Positions 25,860 through 36,336 of a stretch of DNA of 64,000 nt are shown in pieces. The stretch comes from Arthrobacter sp. B6. Lineage in GTDB: Bacteria > Actinomycetota > Actinomycetes > Actinomycetales > Micrococcaceae. The position numbers and the translations under genes are program-made. Where the stretch lies: contig NZ_KV467168.1 of assembly GCF_001663775.1 (NCBI RefSeq), forward strand, positions 2,545,846 to 2,609,845. Reading direction: 5' to 3'. Each line of letters starts with the position of its first letter. Position 1 is the first letter of the stretch. A model generated the notes under the pieces. That model was not told where the DNA came from. It worked only from the letters and a program-made list of their open reading frames with translations, and did no database searches.

Positions 25860-26159
25860 TGTTTTCTCCCCAGTGTGTGTGAAACGGACCATGATGAGGG
25901 GGAGTAGCGGTGACTCTGAGTGCCCCAGCAGCACGGTCAGCTTGCTTGTCACTTCAGGCTAGGGTGGCCGCAAGAGGCAGTCGCGAGTAGCAGGTACTCG
26001 ACTTTGGAAGGCGCTGAACTGCGGCGATACCTGATACTACGCGGAAACGGGAGAACACTACTTGCTCCTTCCGCAGGGCGCGGGCCCGCCAAGGTTTGCA
26101 CCCTTGAACGTGGACATGCCCGCGCCTAACGTTGAGTCATACGAAAGGGCGTGACGGGC
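25860..26159. other. Non-coding gap before the small protein at 26160
   Basis: 300 bases between the divergent surface protein and small-protein genes. It holds the ribosome site for the surface protein at the left end and a possible TAACGT -10 near 26127. I see no gene or strong repeat in it. Confidence 0.5.
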
Positions 26160-26360
26160 ATGGAAATCTACATGTGGTGGCTGGACCTGGATCTGGCATC
26201 CAAGGAATGGCTCCGGGAGAACCTGCGTGCAGAGGAGTTGCCCCTCCCGGTGCTGCAGGGAATCGCCGAGGCGGGCGGACCCCACCCTGAGAATCCGGCT
26301 GCGGTACTTACCGAAGCCGACTGGGATTTCATCGAGACCCAGTCTGAATTTGTAGACTAA
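26160..26360 (+). CDS. Small acidic protein, function unknown
   Basis: 66 residues from ATG 26160, with AAAGGG about 12 nt before it. The sequence is Trp-rich near the start (MEIYMWWLDLDLASKEWL), strongly acidic at the end (DWDFIETQSEFVD), and has no membrane segment or Cys. I recognise no family. It precedes the BNR-repeat gene by 63 bp on the same strand and might be co-transcribed with it. Confidence 0.55.
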   Translation: MEIYMWWLDLDLASKEWLRENLRAEELPLPVLQGIAEAGGPHPENPAAVLTEADWDFIETQSEFVD

Positions 26361-26423
26361 GCCTGCGGACTAAAGCCTGCACTGTCCAAAGGCCCGTTGC
26401 AGCCTTCGGGCCGGAGTGGTTGC

Positions 26424-27578
26424 ATGGGGTGCATGGCAACCACAGAGAGTATTGTCCTGGCGATCGGAACCAAAAAAGGCCTGTGGCTGGCCACCAGCCA
26501 GGACAGGCAACAGTGGTCCTTCTCCGGTCCGCACTTCCTCATGAGCGAAATCCCCAGCATCGGCATCGATACCCGGAATGGCCGGACCCGGATCATGGTG
26601 GGCGTCCGGTCCGAGCACTGGGGCCCCACGGTTGCCCACTCCGATGACCTCGGCGCCACCTGGTCCGAGCCCGAACAGGGGGCCATCACGTTCCCTGAAG
26701 ACACAGGTGCCGCCGTCGAGCGCATCTGGCAGATCTATCCGGACGCAGAGGCTCGGCCCGGTGTGGTGTGGGCAGGCGCCGAACCCATTTCCGTGTGGAA
26801 ATCCACCGACGGCGGCGAGCACTTCGAACTGAACCGCGGACTGTGGGACCACCCGCACCGGGGTGACTGGGGTGCCGGATACGGTGGTGCCGCCGCCCAT
26901 TCGATCGTGGTTAACCCGGCGGGTGACAACGTCCACATCGCCATGAGCACCGGCGGCGTGTACCGTTCGCTCGATGGTGGCACGTCCTGGGAGGCCAGGA
27001 ACAAGGGCATCTCCGCATACTTCATGCCAGACCCCAACCCCGAGTTCGGCCAGTGCGTGCACAAGATCGCCGCGGATGCCGCCGTCGAGGGCCGCCTCTA
27101 CGCGCAGAACCATCACGGTGTCTACCGCACGGATGACAACGGCGAGCACTGGGAATCCATCGCTGAGGGGCTGCCGGCGGACTTCGGCTTTGTCATGCTC
27201 ACCCATCCCCGGCGGGAGGGGACCGCCTGGGTGGTACCGCTCAAGGCCGACGGCGAACGCATCCCTCCGGAGGGAAAGCTGGCAGTGCACCGCACGGATG
27301 ACGCCGGGGCCACCTGGAAGCGCCTGGCCACCGGCCTTCCTGAGGGGGAGTACAACAGCGTGCTCCGGGACGCCGCGGGCGTGGATACCGCCGAGCCGGT
27401 GGGCGTCTACTTCGGCACCCGCGGTGGCGCGGTATATGCCAGCGCGGATGAAGGCGAGACGTTTACGGAAGTGGCCACCCATCTGCCGGACGTTCTCTGC
27501 GTCCGTGCCGCCGTTGTCGCGGACGCGGAGCTGCCAGGAGCATCCGTTCCGGAAGTGGCGGCGGCCCAGGGTGCCTGA
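26424..27578 (+). CDS. BNR/sortilin-like beta-propeller protein
   Basis: 384 residues. Several Asp-box-like repeats are visible (for example SDDLGATWSEP, STDGGEHFELN, SLDGGTSWEAR, TDDAGATWKRL), which mark a BNR/VPS10-like propeller related to sialidases and photosystem assembly factor YCF48. No signal peptide, so it is probably cytoplasmic. I use ATG 26424 with GGAG 7 nt upstream; ATG 26433 is the alternative. It overlaps the MoaD-like gene by 8 bp, so the two are translationally coupled. The reaction, if any, is unknown; a true sialidase is unlikely. Confidence 0.82.
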   Translation: MGCMATTESIVLAIGTKKGLWLATSQDRQQWSFSGPHFLMSEIPSIGIDTRNGRTRIMVGVRSEHWGPTVAHSDDLGATWSEPEQGAITFPEDTGAAVERIWQIYPDAEARPGVVWAGAEPISVWKSTDGGEHFELNRGLWDHPHRGDWGAGYGGAAAHSIVVNPAGDNVHIAMSTGGVYRSLDGGTSWEARNKGISAYFMPDPNPEFGQCVHKIAADAAVEGRLYAQNHHGVYRTDDNGEHWESIAEGLPADFGFVMLTHPRREGTAWVVPLKADGERIPPEGKLAVHRTDDAGATWKRLATGLPEGEYNSVLRDAAGVDTAEPVGVYFGTRGGAVYASADEGETFTEVATHLPDVLCVRAAVVADAELPGASVPEVAAAQGA

Positions 27579-27858
27579 CATCAGCGTGGTGCTGCCCAGC
27601 ATCCTCCAGCCGCTGGCCGGCGGGCAGCCCATCCTGACTGCGCCCGCCGAGGGGCCGGTGACGGTGGGGAAGCTCCTGGACTCGGTGACCGGGGATTACC
27701 CGGTTCTGGCGAGGCGCCTGCGGGACGAAACCGGAGCCCTGCGCCGCTACGTGAACGTCTACGTGGGCGGCGAGGAGGTGCGCAGGCTCCAGGGCCTGGA
27801 AACTGAAGTGGCGGACGGCCAGGAAGTGCTGATCATCCAGTCGGTGGCCGGCGGCTAG
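27571..27858 (+). CDS. MoaD/ThiS-like beta-grasp sulfur carrier
   Basis: 95 residues from GTG 27571, ending in VAGG. The C-terminal Gly-Gly is the site for adenylation and thiocarboxylation in MoaD/ThiS carriers. The middle has YVNVYVGGEEVRRLQGLETE, a standard beta-grasp pattern. Its start overlaps the stop of the BNR gene. No moaE, thiG or cysM-like partner is nearby, so what it supplies sulfur for, or modifies, is unknown. Confidence 0.85.
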   Translation: MPDISVVLPSILQPLAGGQPILTAPAEGPVTVGKLLDSVTGDYPVLARRLRDETGALRRYVNVYVGGEEVRRLQGLETEVADGQEVLIIQSVAGG

Positions 27859-27987
27859 GCAGGTCCCTCCAGCTGGCCACTGCCGGCGCCCCTGCCATGA
27901 CCGGCCACTGCGGCGTATCGTGAGTCTCAGCAAGAACGACGCCGTTCATTGCAGTGTGCGGTGTCCCAGTCCAGTGGAGGGATCGCC

Positions 27988-29340
27988 ATGACCAGCCAGA
28001 GCCTTCAGTCCGCCATCGATGAGCAGGGCAGTGCCGTCGAGGTGTTGCGCAACGCGAAGTCACGGCCGTTCACCTTTCCGGTGACCCCCGAGTTCACCAA
28101 TTGGCGAAGCGAGCAGGCGTCCTGGCAGGACTCGTGTGCCTTACTCGACCAGTCGCACCACATGGCAGACCTCTTCGTGACCGGTTCCGACGCGACCAAG
28201 TTCTTTACTTGGATTGGCACGAATTCCGCCGCCGGCTACCGGGTCGGGCGGGCGAAGCAGCTGGTCGCCGTCAACCATGACGGATACCTCATCGGTGACG
28301 GTATTCTGTTCCACCTCAGCGAGAACTCCTTCGACCTCGTTGGCCTTTCCATGCTGACCGACTGGGTCGAATACAACATCGCCTCCGGCGACTGGGACGT
28401 CACCCTTGAACGCGATGACCACTCGCTGATCCGCAAGGGCGATCCGAAGGTCTTCCGGTACGAACTGCAGGGACCGAACGCGCTCGCGATCATTGAGAAG
28501 GTCACAGGCAAGCCGGCGCCTGAGCTCAAGTTCTTCCACATGGGCGAGGTTGAAATCGACGGAAACAACGTGGGCGTCCTGCGTCACGGCATGGCGGGCC
28601 AGCCGGGCTTCGAGCTGTGGGGTCCGTGGGCCGCAGCAGCCGCGGTGCACGCAAAACTGCTTGCTGACGGCGAGGAATTTGGCATCACGCAGGTGGGGGC
28701 AAAGGGATATTCGTCGGCCAACCTCGGCTCGGGATGGGTGCCGAGCCCTCCGCCGGCGATCTTCCAGCCCGAGCTCAAGGCATACCGTGAATGGCTGGAC
28801 CTGTCGAAGGCGGGTTCGTTGGGAGGCAGCTTCTACTCGGCCGATATCACTGACTATTACGTCACTCCCTACGACATCGGGCTGGGCCGTTCTGTGTCGT
28901 TCGATCACGATTTCCTCGGCAAGGAAGCCCTGCAGCGGCATTCCGAAAACCAGCGGCGCACCAAAGTAACGCTCGTTTGGAATATCGATGACGTGACGAA
29001 AGCGCTCGGATCGATCCTCGGTGACGCAGTCCCCGCAAAGTACATCGAGCTCCCCAAGTCCCGTTACGCGCTGTACCAGACCGATCGGGTCCTGAAGGGA
29101 GGCGAGACGGTGGGAATGTCTCTCGACGTCGGCTACCTCGCCAACGAGCGGGCCTTCCTCTCCCTGGCAACCATCGACGTCGCCTACTCGCAGACCGGAA
29201 CGGAGGTGGTGGTTGTCTGGGGGGAGGAGCCCAATTCCCGAAAGGGCCAGGTGGAGCGCCACCGCCAGGTGGAGATCCGCGCAACCGTCGCTCCGGCACC
29301 GTTCACGGAGTACGCGCGCGCGGGCTATCGGGCGCCATAA
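27988..29340 (+). CDS. Tetrahydrofolate-dependent aromatic O-demethylase, LigM/DesA-like (copy 1)
   Basis: 450 residues, GcvT-fold family, close to the length of LigM (vanillate and 3-O-methylgallate O-demethylase) and DesA (syringate O-demethylase). Visible marks are FTNWRSEQASW and DQSHHMADLF near residues 37-62, [10 protein letters not shown] near 105, and YELQGPNALAIIEK near 160. These enzymes move the methyl group of a methoxy-benzoate to tetrahydrofolate. GGAGG stands 7 nt before the ATG. It is the most divergent of the three copies here and lies before the Liv transporter genes. Which acid it demethylates cannot be told from the sequence. Confidence 0.85.
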   Translation: MTSQSLQSAIDEQGSAVEVLRNAKSRPFTFPVTPEFTNWRSEQASWQDSCALLDQSHHMADLFVTGSDATKFFTWIGTNSAAGYRVGRAKQLVAVNHDGYLIGDGILFHLSENSFDLVGLSMLTDWVEYNIASGDWDVTLERDDHSLIRKGDPKVFRYELQGPNALAIIEKVTGKPAPELKFFHMGEVEIDGNNVGVLRHGMAGQPGFELWGPWAAAAAVHAKLLADGEEFGITQVGAKGYSSANLGSGWVPSPPPAIFQPELKAYREWLDLSKAGSLGGSFYSADITDYYVTPYDIGLGRSVSFDHDFLGKEALQRHSENQRRTKVTLVWNIDDVTKALGSILGDAVPAKYIELPKSRYALYQTDRVLKGGETVGMSLDVGYLANERAFLSLATIDVAYSQTGTEVVVVWGEEPNSRKGQVERHRQVEIRATVAPAPFTEYARAGYRAP

Positions 29341-29368
29341 CGGTCGGATCAAGGCTCACTCAAAATCG

Positions 29369-29397
29369 TTGACAATTTCGTTTCCGATCCGTAGCGT
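29369..29397 (+). promoter_or_regulatory. Sigma-70-type promoter for the liv operon
   Basis: TTGACA at 29369-29374 and TAGCGT at 29392-29397 are separated by exactly 17 bp, about 60 bp before the livG-like GTG at 29459. This is the best housekeeping promoter I see in the island. It separates the first demethylase gene from the transporter genes. Confidence 0.65.
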
Positions 29398-29458
29398 CGG
29401 TTTCGAGCGGTCGTGACGATCGCGCCTATCCCGAGCAATGATGCGACAGGAAGGTACA

Positions 29459-30241
29459 GTGGCCGCAAGCCTCAGCCTCAAGGGCGTGGACCTGCACTTC
29501 GGCGGCGTCAAGGTCCTGCAGGACGTGACCTTCGACGTCGAACCGGGTGTGATCTTCGGCCTGGTAGGCCCAAACGGCGCCGGTAAGACCTCCCTGTTCA
29601 ACTGCATCAGCGGCCACTACAAACCCAATTCCGGATCGATCACGATCAGCGGCACCGAGGTGCTGGGAAGCGCACCATACCGCCTGGCGCGCCTCGGGCT
29701 GGCGCGCACCTTCCAGCAACCCGCACTGCAATTGCACGCCACCGTGCTGGAGAATGTGCTCCTTGGCGGGCACATCAGGCTCCCCGGTTGGCCTGTTTCG
29801 TGGGCGCTGCGGCTGCCGTACACAGCGCGAGCGGAGCGCGGGATCCGCGCCGAAGCGCTCGAGCTGCTCAACCGGGCCGGGTTGGGCTGGGCTGCGGGGC
29901 TGCCCGCGGGGGAACTTTCGCATGGGCTGCACAAAGGGGTAGAGCTCTGGCGGGCGCTGCTCTCCAAACCGGCCCTCCTCCTGCTCGATGAGCCCGCCGC
30001 GGGTCTGTCGCATGGCGAGGTGGAGCAGTTCATCAAGACCGTGAGGAGGATCCGCGCCGAGCAGGACATCACGATCATCATCGTCGAGCACCATATGGGG
30101 CTGATCTCCGCCCTTACTGACCGGGTGGTGGTGCTGGACCACGGCCGCAAACTCATGGAGGGCACCGCTGCCGAGGCCCAGTCCGACGCGCGCGTGATCG
30201 AAGCGTACATCGGGAAGGACGCGGCTGATGACGCTGCTTGA
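29459..30241 (+). CDS. livG: Branched-chain-type ABC importer, ATP-binding protein (LivG-like)
   Basis: 260 residues from GTG 29459, preceded by AGGAAGG. Walker A GPNGAGKTS lies near residue 38 and Walker B LLLLDEPAAGL near 175. The signature, normally LSGGQ or LSYGQQR, reads LSHGLHKGVELW, which is unusual. Liv-type (HAAT) transporters carry amino acids, ureas and many aromatic acids. The setting among demethylase genes points to aromatic acid uptake. Overlaps livF by 14 bp. Confidence 0.88.
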   Translation: MAASLSLKGVDLHFGGVKVLQDVTFDVEPGVIFGLVGPNGAGKTSLFNCISGHYKPNSGSITISGTEVLGSAPYRLARLGLARTFQQPALQLHATVLENVLLGGHIRLPGWPVSWALRLPYTARAERGIRAEALELLNRAGLGWAAGLPAGELSHGLHKGVELWRALLSKPALLLLDEPAAGLSHGEVEQFIKTVRRIRAEQDITIIIVEHHMGLISALTDRVVVLDHGRKLMEGTAAEAQSDARVIEAYIGKDAADDAA

Positions 30242-30938
30242 ACTCACCGGCGTGACTGCGTCCTACGGGCCTGTCCAGGTGCTCGACGGGGTGGAGCTGA
30301 CTGTGCCGGAGGGCGGCTCAGTCGGGATCCTGGGCGCGAACGGGGCCGGAAAGACGACGACGCTGCGTGCCATCAGCGGCACGGTGCGCACCGGTGGACG
30401 GATCAAGTTCGAGGGACGGGACATCCGCGGTTTGCGCCCTGACCAGGTGGCAGCGCGGGGGGTTGCCCATGTTCCGGAGGGCCGTGGAACCCTCGGCCAG
30501 CTGAGCGTGCGGGAGAACCTCCTGGTGGGGGCCTACCTCCGCAAGGACAGGGGCGCCATCTCGCGCGATATTGACTACTGCCTTGACCTGTTCCCGCAGT
30601 TGCAGGACCGCGTCGGCTCGCGGGCGGCATCACTGTCAGGCGGTGAGCAGCAGATGCTCGCCGTCGCCAGGGCCTTTATGGCCAAACCCAAACTGTTGTT
30701 GCTCGATGAAGCATCCCTCGGCCTTGCGCCCAGCACATCCAAGGCGGTGTACGAGGCGATCAGGCGGCTGCGGCTCGAGTCAGGTATCGCCATGGTGGTG
30801 GTGGAGCAGAACGCCAACCTCGCGTTCTCGCTGGTGGATACTGCCACGGTGCTCGAAACGGGGCGCAACGTGCTGACCGGATCCTCGGCCGAACTCAAGG
30901 GCATGGACGAGATCCGCCGTGCCTACCTGGGGGGCTGA
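30228..30938 (+). CDS. livF: Branched-chain-type ABC importer, ATP-binding protein (LivF-like)
   Basis: 236 residues. Walker A GANGAGKTT near residue 37, signature LSGGEQQM near 138, Walker B LLLLDEASLGL near 158. The start overlaps the livG stop, so translation is coupled. It forms the ATPase pair with the LivG-like protein at the inner face of the membrane and powers the LivH/LivM permease. Confidence 0.93.
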   Translation: MTLLELTGVTASYGPVQVLDGVELTVPEGGSVGILGANGAGKTTTLRAISGTVRTGGRIKFEGRDIRGLRPDQVAARGVAHVPEGRGTLGQLSVRENLLVGAYLRKDRGAISRDIDYCLDLFPQLQDRVGSRAASLSGGEQQMLAVARAFMAKPKLLLLDEASLGLAPSTSKAVYEAIRRLRLESGIAMVVVEQNANLAFSLVDTATVLETGRNVLTGSSAELKGMDEIRRAYLGG

Positions 30939-30943
30939 ACCAC

Positions 30944-31825
30944 ATGGGCACCTTTATACAACTTGTGGTCGACGGGCTTTCGACCGGCTCAATCTACGCG
31001 GCCTTGGCCCTGGCCATTGTGCTTGTGAACCAGGCGACCGGCCTGATCAACTTCGCTCAGGGCGGCATGGCCGTACTGTCCGCTTACACCGCCTATGCAT
31101 TCCTGCAGCTCGGGCTGCCGCTCATCGTCGCCATCCTGGTCGCTGTGGTGATTTCGTTCCTCATGGGTGCGGTGATCGAGCGGTTGCTCGTCCGCAGGTT
31201 CGAGGGGGGCGATCCCGACACGGCCGTTGTGGTGACCATCGGTCTGCTCACTCTGGTCACCGGCATCTCCGCCGTACTCTGGGGCTACAACAACCTGGCG
31301 TTCCCTTCGCTTTTCCCGCTGACGAGCGTGGAGATCCTCGGCGCGGTGGTGAGTGTCCGGTCGCTCGCGACAACAGTGACAATTGTGGCGATCATGGTGG
31401 TTCTGCAGGTGCTCTTCCTCCGAACCAAGCTGGGGCTCGCGCTCCGGGCTGTCGCCGACAATCCGGGTTCCGCTGCCTTCTCGGGCCTGCCTGTCGGCCG
31501 GCTGCTGATGGTCGGCTGGGGGCTCGCCGCGGTTTTGGGAGCGATCGCCGGCGTCCTGGTTGCCCCGCAACTGACCCTCACCCCGGGCATGCTCGATACG
31601 GCGCTCGTCTACGCGCTCGCCGCCGTGATCCTGGGCGGCCTGAGCAGCCCGATCGGATGTGTGGTGGCTGCTTCGGCTATCGGCGTGCTTGAGAACCTCG
31701 TGGCCGTTTACGTGCCGCTCATAGGGCATGACCTCAAGATTGCAGTGCCGTTTGTGCTGATCTTCGTTATCCTCGTCATCCGTCCCCAAGGCCTGTTTGG
31801 ACGAAAGGTCGTGGTGAGGGTCTGA
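30944..31825 (+). CDS. livH: Branched-chain-type ABC importer, permease (LivH-like)
   Basis: 293 residues, eight or so membrane segments, starting MGTFIQLVVDGLSTGSIYAA, typical of LivH permeases, with GLALRAVADNPGSAAFSGL near residue 165 (the EAA-like loop that contacts the ATPases). It starts 5 bp after livF and its stop overlaps the livM start (TGATG). Confidence 0.93.
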   Translation: MGTFIQLVVDGLSTGSIYAALALAIVLVNQATGLINFAQGGMAVLSAYTAYAFLQLGLPLIVAILVAVVISFLMGAVIERLLVRRFEGGDPDTAVVVTIGLLTLVTGISAVLWGYNNLAFPSLFPLTSVEILGAVVSVRSLATTVTIVAIMVVLQVLFLRTKLGLALRAVADNPGSAAFSGLPVGRLLMVGWGLAAVLGAIAGVLVAPQLTLTPGMLDTALVYALAAVILGGLSSPIGCVVAASAIGVLENLVAVYVPLIGHDLKIAVPFVLIFVILVIRPQGLFGRKVVVRV

Positions 31826-32901
31826 TGCCCGCGATGTCCTCTGTTCTTGCGAATAAATCCACGCGCGTCATCCTGATTGCGGTAGTGGCCATCGCGTTGG
31901 TCGTTGCCCCGCTTATCCTGCCGGCGTTCACGAACCAGACGCTGGTGCGCATCGGAGTCTATGCCGTGGCCGTGCTGGGCCTGAACATCGTGATGGGCTA
32001 CACCGGGCAAGTAAACCTTGGGCAGATCTTCTTCGTCGGGCTCGGGGCGTATGTCACCGCCTACGGTGTCAACCACGACTGGAACATCATCCTGGTGTTC
32101 GTCGCGGCCTGCGTCGTTCCGGGCCTCGTTGGGCTGCTTGTGGCCCTGGCCGCAGCCCGGCTCGGTGGCCTGGCGATAGCGATGGTCACCATCGCCCTGC
32201 CGATCGTAGGTGTGCCCCTGGCCAAGCGCCTTGATGAGTTCACCGGCGGCTCGCAGGGCACCTCAGCCCGCTTCACGGATGCGCCGGACTGGTCGGGTCT
32301 CTACAACGACCAGTGGCAGTTCTACATTGTGTTGCTCGTGACGGCCGCCGCGTTCCTGCTGGGCCGCAGCCTCGTCCGGGGCAAGTACGGCCGGGCATTC
32401 GGCGTGGTGCGGGAGAACGAGGCCGTCGCCGCGTCCATGGGCATCTCGCCGTACCGGACCAAGGTGCTCGCATTCACGGTCGCATCGATCTTCGGCGGTG
32501 CAAGCGGCTTCCTTTACCTCGCAGCCGTGCAGTACACCTCTCCGGAGACCCTCAGCTTCGGCCACTCCATCAGCCTCGTGGCCGCGATGGTCATCGGCGG
32601 CGCGGGAAGCATCGCTGGCGCGCTTATCGGCGGCGCCTACTATGTCTTCGTTCCGCAGCTGACGAACGCCATCGATCCGAATTTGACCACCATCAGCCAG
32701 GGCGCGATTCTCCTCGTAGTGCTCTTCCTGTTGCCCCAAGGACTGGTCAGCCTTCCGCGAGTGGTCCGTCGGCTCTTCCGCCGGCGCACGTCCCGCTCCT
32801 CACTACCGGGGAATCCCCCGCAGAACTCTCCTGTGCATCAGCCGGCTACTGACGCCGCGCGGGAGGGACTCGAAAAAACAGAGAGGCAAGATCGATCATG
32901 A
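31825..32901 (+). CDS. livM: Branched-chain-type ABC importer, permease (LivM-like)
   Basis: 358 residues with about ten membrane segments and LGLNIVMGYTGQVNLGQIFF near residue 50, the LivM hallmark, then YGRAFGVVRENEAVAASMG near 185 as the ATPase-contact loop. The C-terminal 45 residues are hydrophilic and Arg/Ser/Pro-rich. It overlaps livH at its start and the substrate-binding protein gene at its stop (ATGA). Confidence 0.93.
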   Translation: MPAMSSVLANKSTRVILIAVVAIALVVAPLILPAFTNQTLVRIGVYAVAVLGLNIVMGYTGQVNLGQIFFVGLGAYVTAYGVNHDWNIILVFVAACVVPGLVGLLVALAAARLGGLAIAMVTIALPIVGVPLAKRLDEFTGGSQGTSARFTDAPDWSGLYNDQWQFYIVLLVTAAAFLLGRSLVRGKYGRAFGVVRENEAVAASMGISPYRTKVLAFTVASIFGGASGFLYLAAVQYTSPETLSFGHSISLVAAMVIGGAGSIAGALIGGAYYVFVPQLTNAIDPNLTTISQGAILLVVLFLLPQGLVSLPRVVRRLFRRRTSRSSLPGNPPQNSPVHQPATDAAREGLEKTERQDRS

Positions 32902-34154
32902 AGATTAGAAATAAGCCAGACGGGGTCCTCGGTATCGTCGCTATGGCGTCGATCATCGCGCTCTCCCTATCAGGTTGCGCCCGCGACGGTGCCGGGCAGG
33001 GTAACGGCTCGGGCTCGAGCCCCGGCATCACAGACACAGCGATCACGCTTGGGGTCACCACTCCGCTCAGCGGTCCGACAGCCGGGCCTGGAACCTGCAC
33101 TGTCGCGGGCCTCGCCGCCTACTTCGGTTCAGTGAACGCGGCTGGCGGGGTGGAGTTCGGCGACGGCAAGACGCGCACCGTCGACATCAAGTCCTACGAC
33201 GACGCATACGATCCGCAGAAAGCGCTGTCGAACTTCCAGCAGATGGTGTCCGATGGCGTATTTGCCGTCACATCCGGTCTCGGTACCCCCACCAACCGCG
33301 CCTTCCGCGAAGCCGCTATCAGCCAACAGGTCCCGCAGGTGCTCGTGATGACCGGTGACCCCCTGTTCAGCGACCGGGAGGAAAGCCCGTGGCAGCTCGG
33401 GTTCGTACCGATTTACGAGAATGAAGGAGCTGCCTTCGGCAAGCTGCTGGCAGAGTCGGACGCTCAGCATAAGGTCGCGATCCTTTCCCAGAACGACGAC
33501 TATGGCAAGGGATACGTTGCGGGGTTCAAGGAAGCCATCGGGGGCGCAGCGAATGTCTCGGTCGTTGGAGAACTGACGTACGAGGCCACCGACACGTCGG
33601 TCGATGCGCAGCTCACCCAACTCGCTGCGTCAGGTGCCGACGTCTTCTTCAACGCGATGTCGATCACTCCGCTGGTGATCTCCTCGCTGCAGAAGGCGCA
33701 ACAGATTGGCTGGACCCCCAGCTGGTTCCTCCCGTCCAATACGTCGAGCCCGACGGCGATCCTCCAGCCCGGAGGTGCGGGTGCCTACCCAGGCATTTAC
33801 TCGGTGTCGTTCTCCAAGGCGCCGCAGAGCCCGGCCTTCGCCCAGGACGCCGACGTCGTCAAGTTCCTGGCGGACCTCAAGCAGTACGGCAACTACCCAG
33901 ACATGCCTGCGTTCCCGCACTGCATGTGGAGCTACATGGTAGGAGCGACGCTGGAGGAGGCGTTCAAGAACATGACCGAACCCACGCGTGAGAACTTCAT
34001 GACCGCGCTGAGGGACATCAAGGGCCTGCAGGCGCCACTGATGCTGGAAGGCACGGCTGTGGACACCACCACCGACGGTCAGCCGGCCGTATCGACGGTT
34101 CTTGTGCAGAAGTACGACGGCAGGGGATACGGCACCGTTGAGAACTTCGGGTAG
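32898..34154 (+). CDS. livK: ABC importer substrate-binding lipoprotein (LivK-like)
   Basis: 418 residues. A lipoprotein signal peptide ends with LSLSGC near residues 22-27, then a Ser/Gly linker and a periplasmic-binding fold type I domain (ITLGVTTPLSGPTAGPG). The coding start overlaps livM. As the specificity subunit, anchored outside the membrane, it would bind the imported compound. A methoxylated aromatic acid is my inference from neighbours. Its stop lies only 5 bp from the end of the convergent padR gene, with no clear terminator. Confidence 0.92.
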   Translation: MKIRNKPDGVLGIVAMASIIALSLSGCARDGAGQGNGSGSSPGITDTAITLGVTTPLSGPTAGPGTCTVAGLAAYFGSVNAAGGVEFGDGKTRTVDIKSYDDAYDPQKALSNFQQMVSDGVFAVTSGLGTPTNRAFREAAISQQVPQVLVMTGDPLFSDREESPWQLGFVPIYENEGAAFGKLLAESDAQHKVAILSQNDDYGKGYVAGFKEAIGGAANVSVVGELTYEATDTSVDAQLTQLAASGADVFFNAMSITPLVISSLQKAQQIGWTPSWFLPSNTSSPTAILQPGGAGAYPGIYSVSFSKAPQSPAFAQDADVVKFLADLKQYGNYPDMPAFPHCMWSYMVGATLEEAFKNMTEPTRENFMTALRDIKGLQAPLMLEGTAVDTTTDGQPAVSTVLVQKYDGRGYGTVENFG

Positions 34155-34159
34155 TACCG

Positions 34160-34780
34160 CTACACGCGGGCGGCGTTCGGGTCAGACCAGACACCGCCCG
34201 CGTCTGCCAACTGGTCAATCAGCGTCAGTCCGCGCTGCGCCCAGGCGATTTCGCCACGGGCGCGGTCTACAAGGCCCTCGTAGGTGAAGCGTTTGAACGC
34301 AATGGTGCGCTCGCGGTCCTCAGGTGCAGTGACCGCGAGGCGCCGCATCAGCATGGGATTGGCGACCTCAGCGATCCTCAGGAGTTCACCTTCCCATTGG
34401 GCGAGTTCACCTTCCCATTGCACGATGTGGCGGTGGAAAAAGTCGCGGGCAGCCTCGGGTGTTGCGGTCTCGAGGTAGGCGGCCCGCAGATGGGCCGGGT
34501 CGCGGACCCGCGCGTACTCCAGCGGCGCGTGCATCCAGGCGAGGAAGGCCTGCTCCCCGGCATCGGTCACGTGGTAGATGCGCCTGGTGGCCCGCTGGCC
34601 CCGCGGCTGCTCCTCACCCTCTATCAGGTTTTCAGCTTCCATCTTGCGGAGCTCGGGGTAGATCTGCGAGTCGGGCGCATGCCACACGTGCCCCACCGAC
34701 ATGGAGAACTGCTTTTGCAGTTCGTAGCCTGAGAGCGGACCCACGCGAAGCAGCGCGAGCAGCGCGTATCGCAGGCTCAT
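34160..34780 (-). CDS. PadR family transcriptional regulator, VanR-like candidate
   Basis: 206 residues from ATG 34780, with AAGGAG 7 nt before it. The N-terminal winged helix (LRYALLALLRVGPLSGYELQ) and the C-terminal Vir_act_alpha_C-like helical domain are PadR features. Known PadR proteins answer to phenolic acids, and VanR of Corynebacterium glutamicum, which represses vanillate demethylase genes, is of this type. It is last in the unit metF-demethylase 2-padR, and a VanR-like palindrome precedes metF. A 21-bp tandem duplication (34382-34420) gives QWEGELAQWEGELL in the effector domain. Confidence 0.9.
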   Translation of the reverse strand: MSLRYALLALLRVGPLSGYELQKQFSMSVGHVWHAPDSQIYPELRKMEAENLIEGEEQPRGQRATRRIYHVTDAGEQAFLAWMHAPLEYARVRDPAHLRAAYLETATPEAARDFFHRHIVQWEGELAQWEGELLRIAEVANPMLMRRLAVTAPEDRERTIAFKRFTYEGLVDRARGEIAWAQRGLTLIDQLADAGGVWSDPNAARV

Positions 34781-34852
34781 GGAGTACTCCTTAGGTGACC
34801 GGACCGGGGTTCCAAAGGGCGTCGCCGCACCCTGAAGCCCCAGCATTCCAGC

Positions 34853-36325
<1,473 letters not shown>

Positions 36326-36336
36326 CTACGGCTGCC

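Noticed and set aside
26424-27578. True secreted sialidase
   Set aside because: Asp-box repeats are present, but there is no signal peptide and no visible Arg-triad context; the coupling to a MoaD-like gene points elsewhere.
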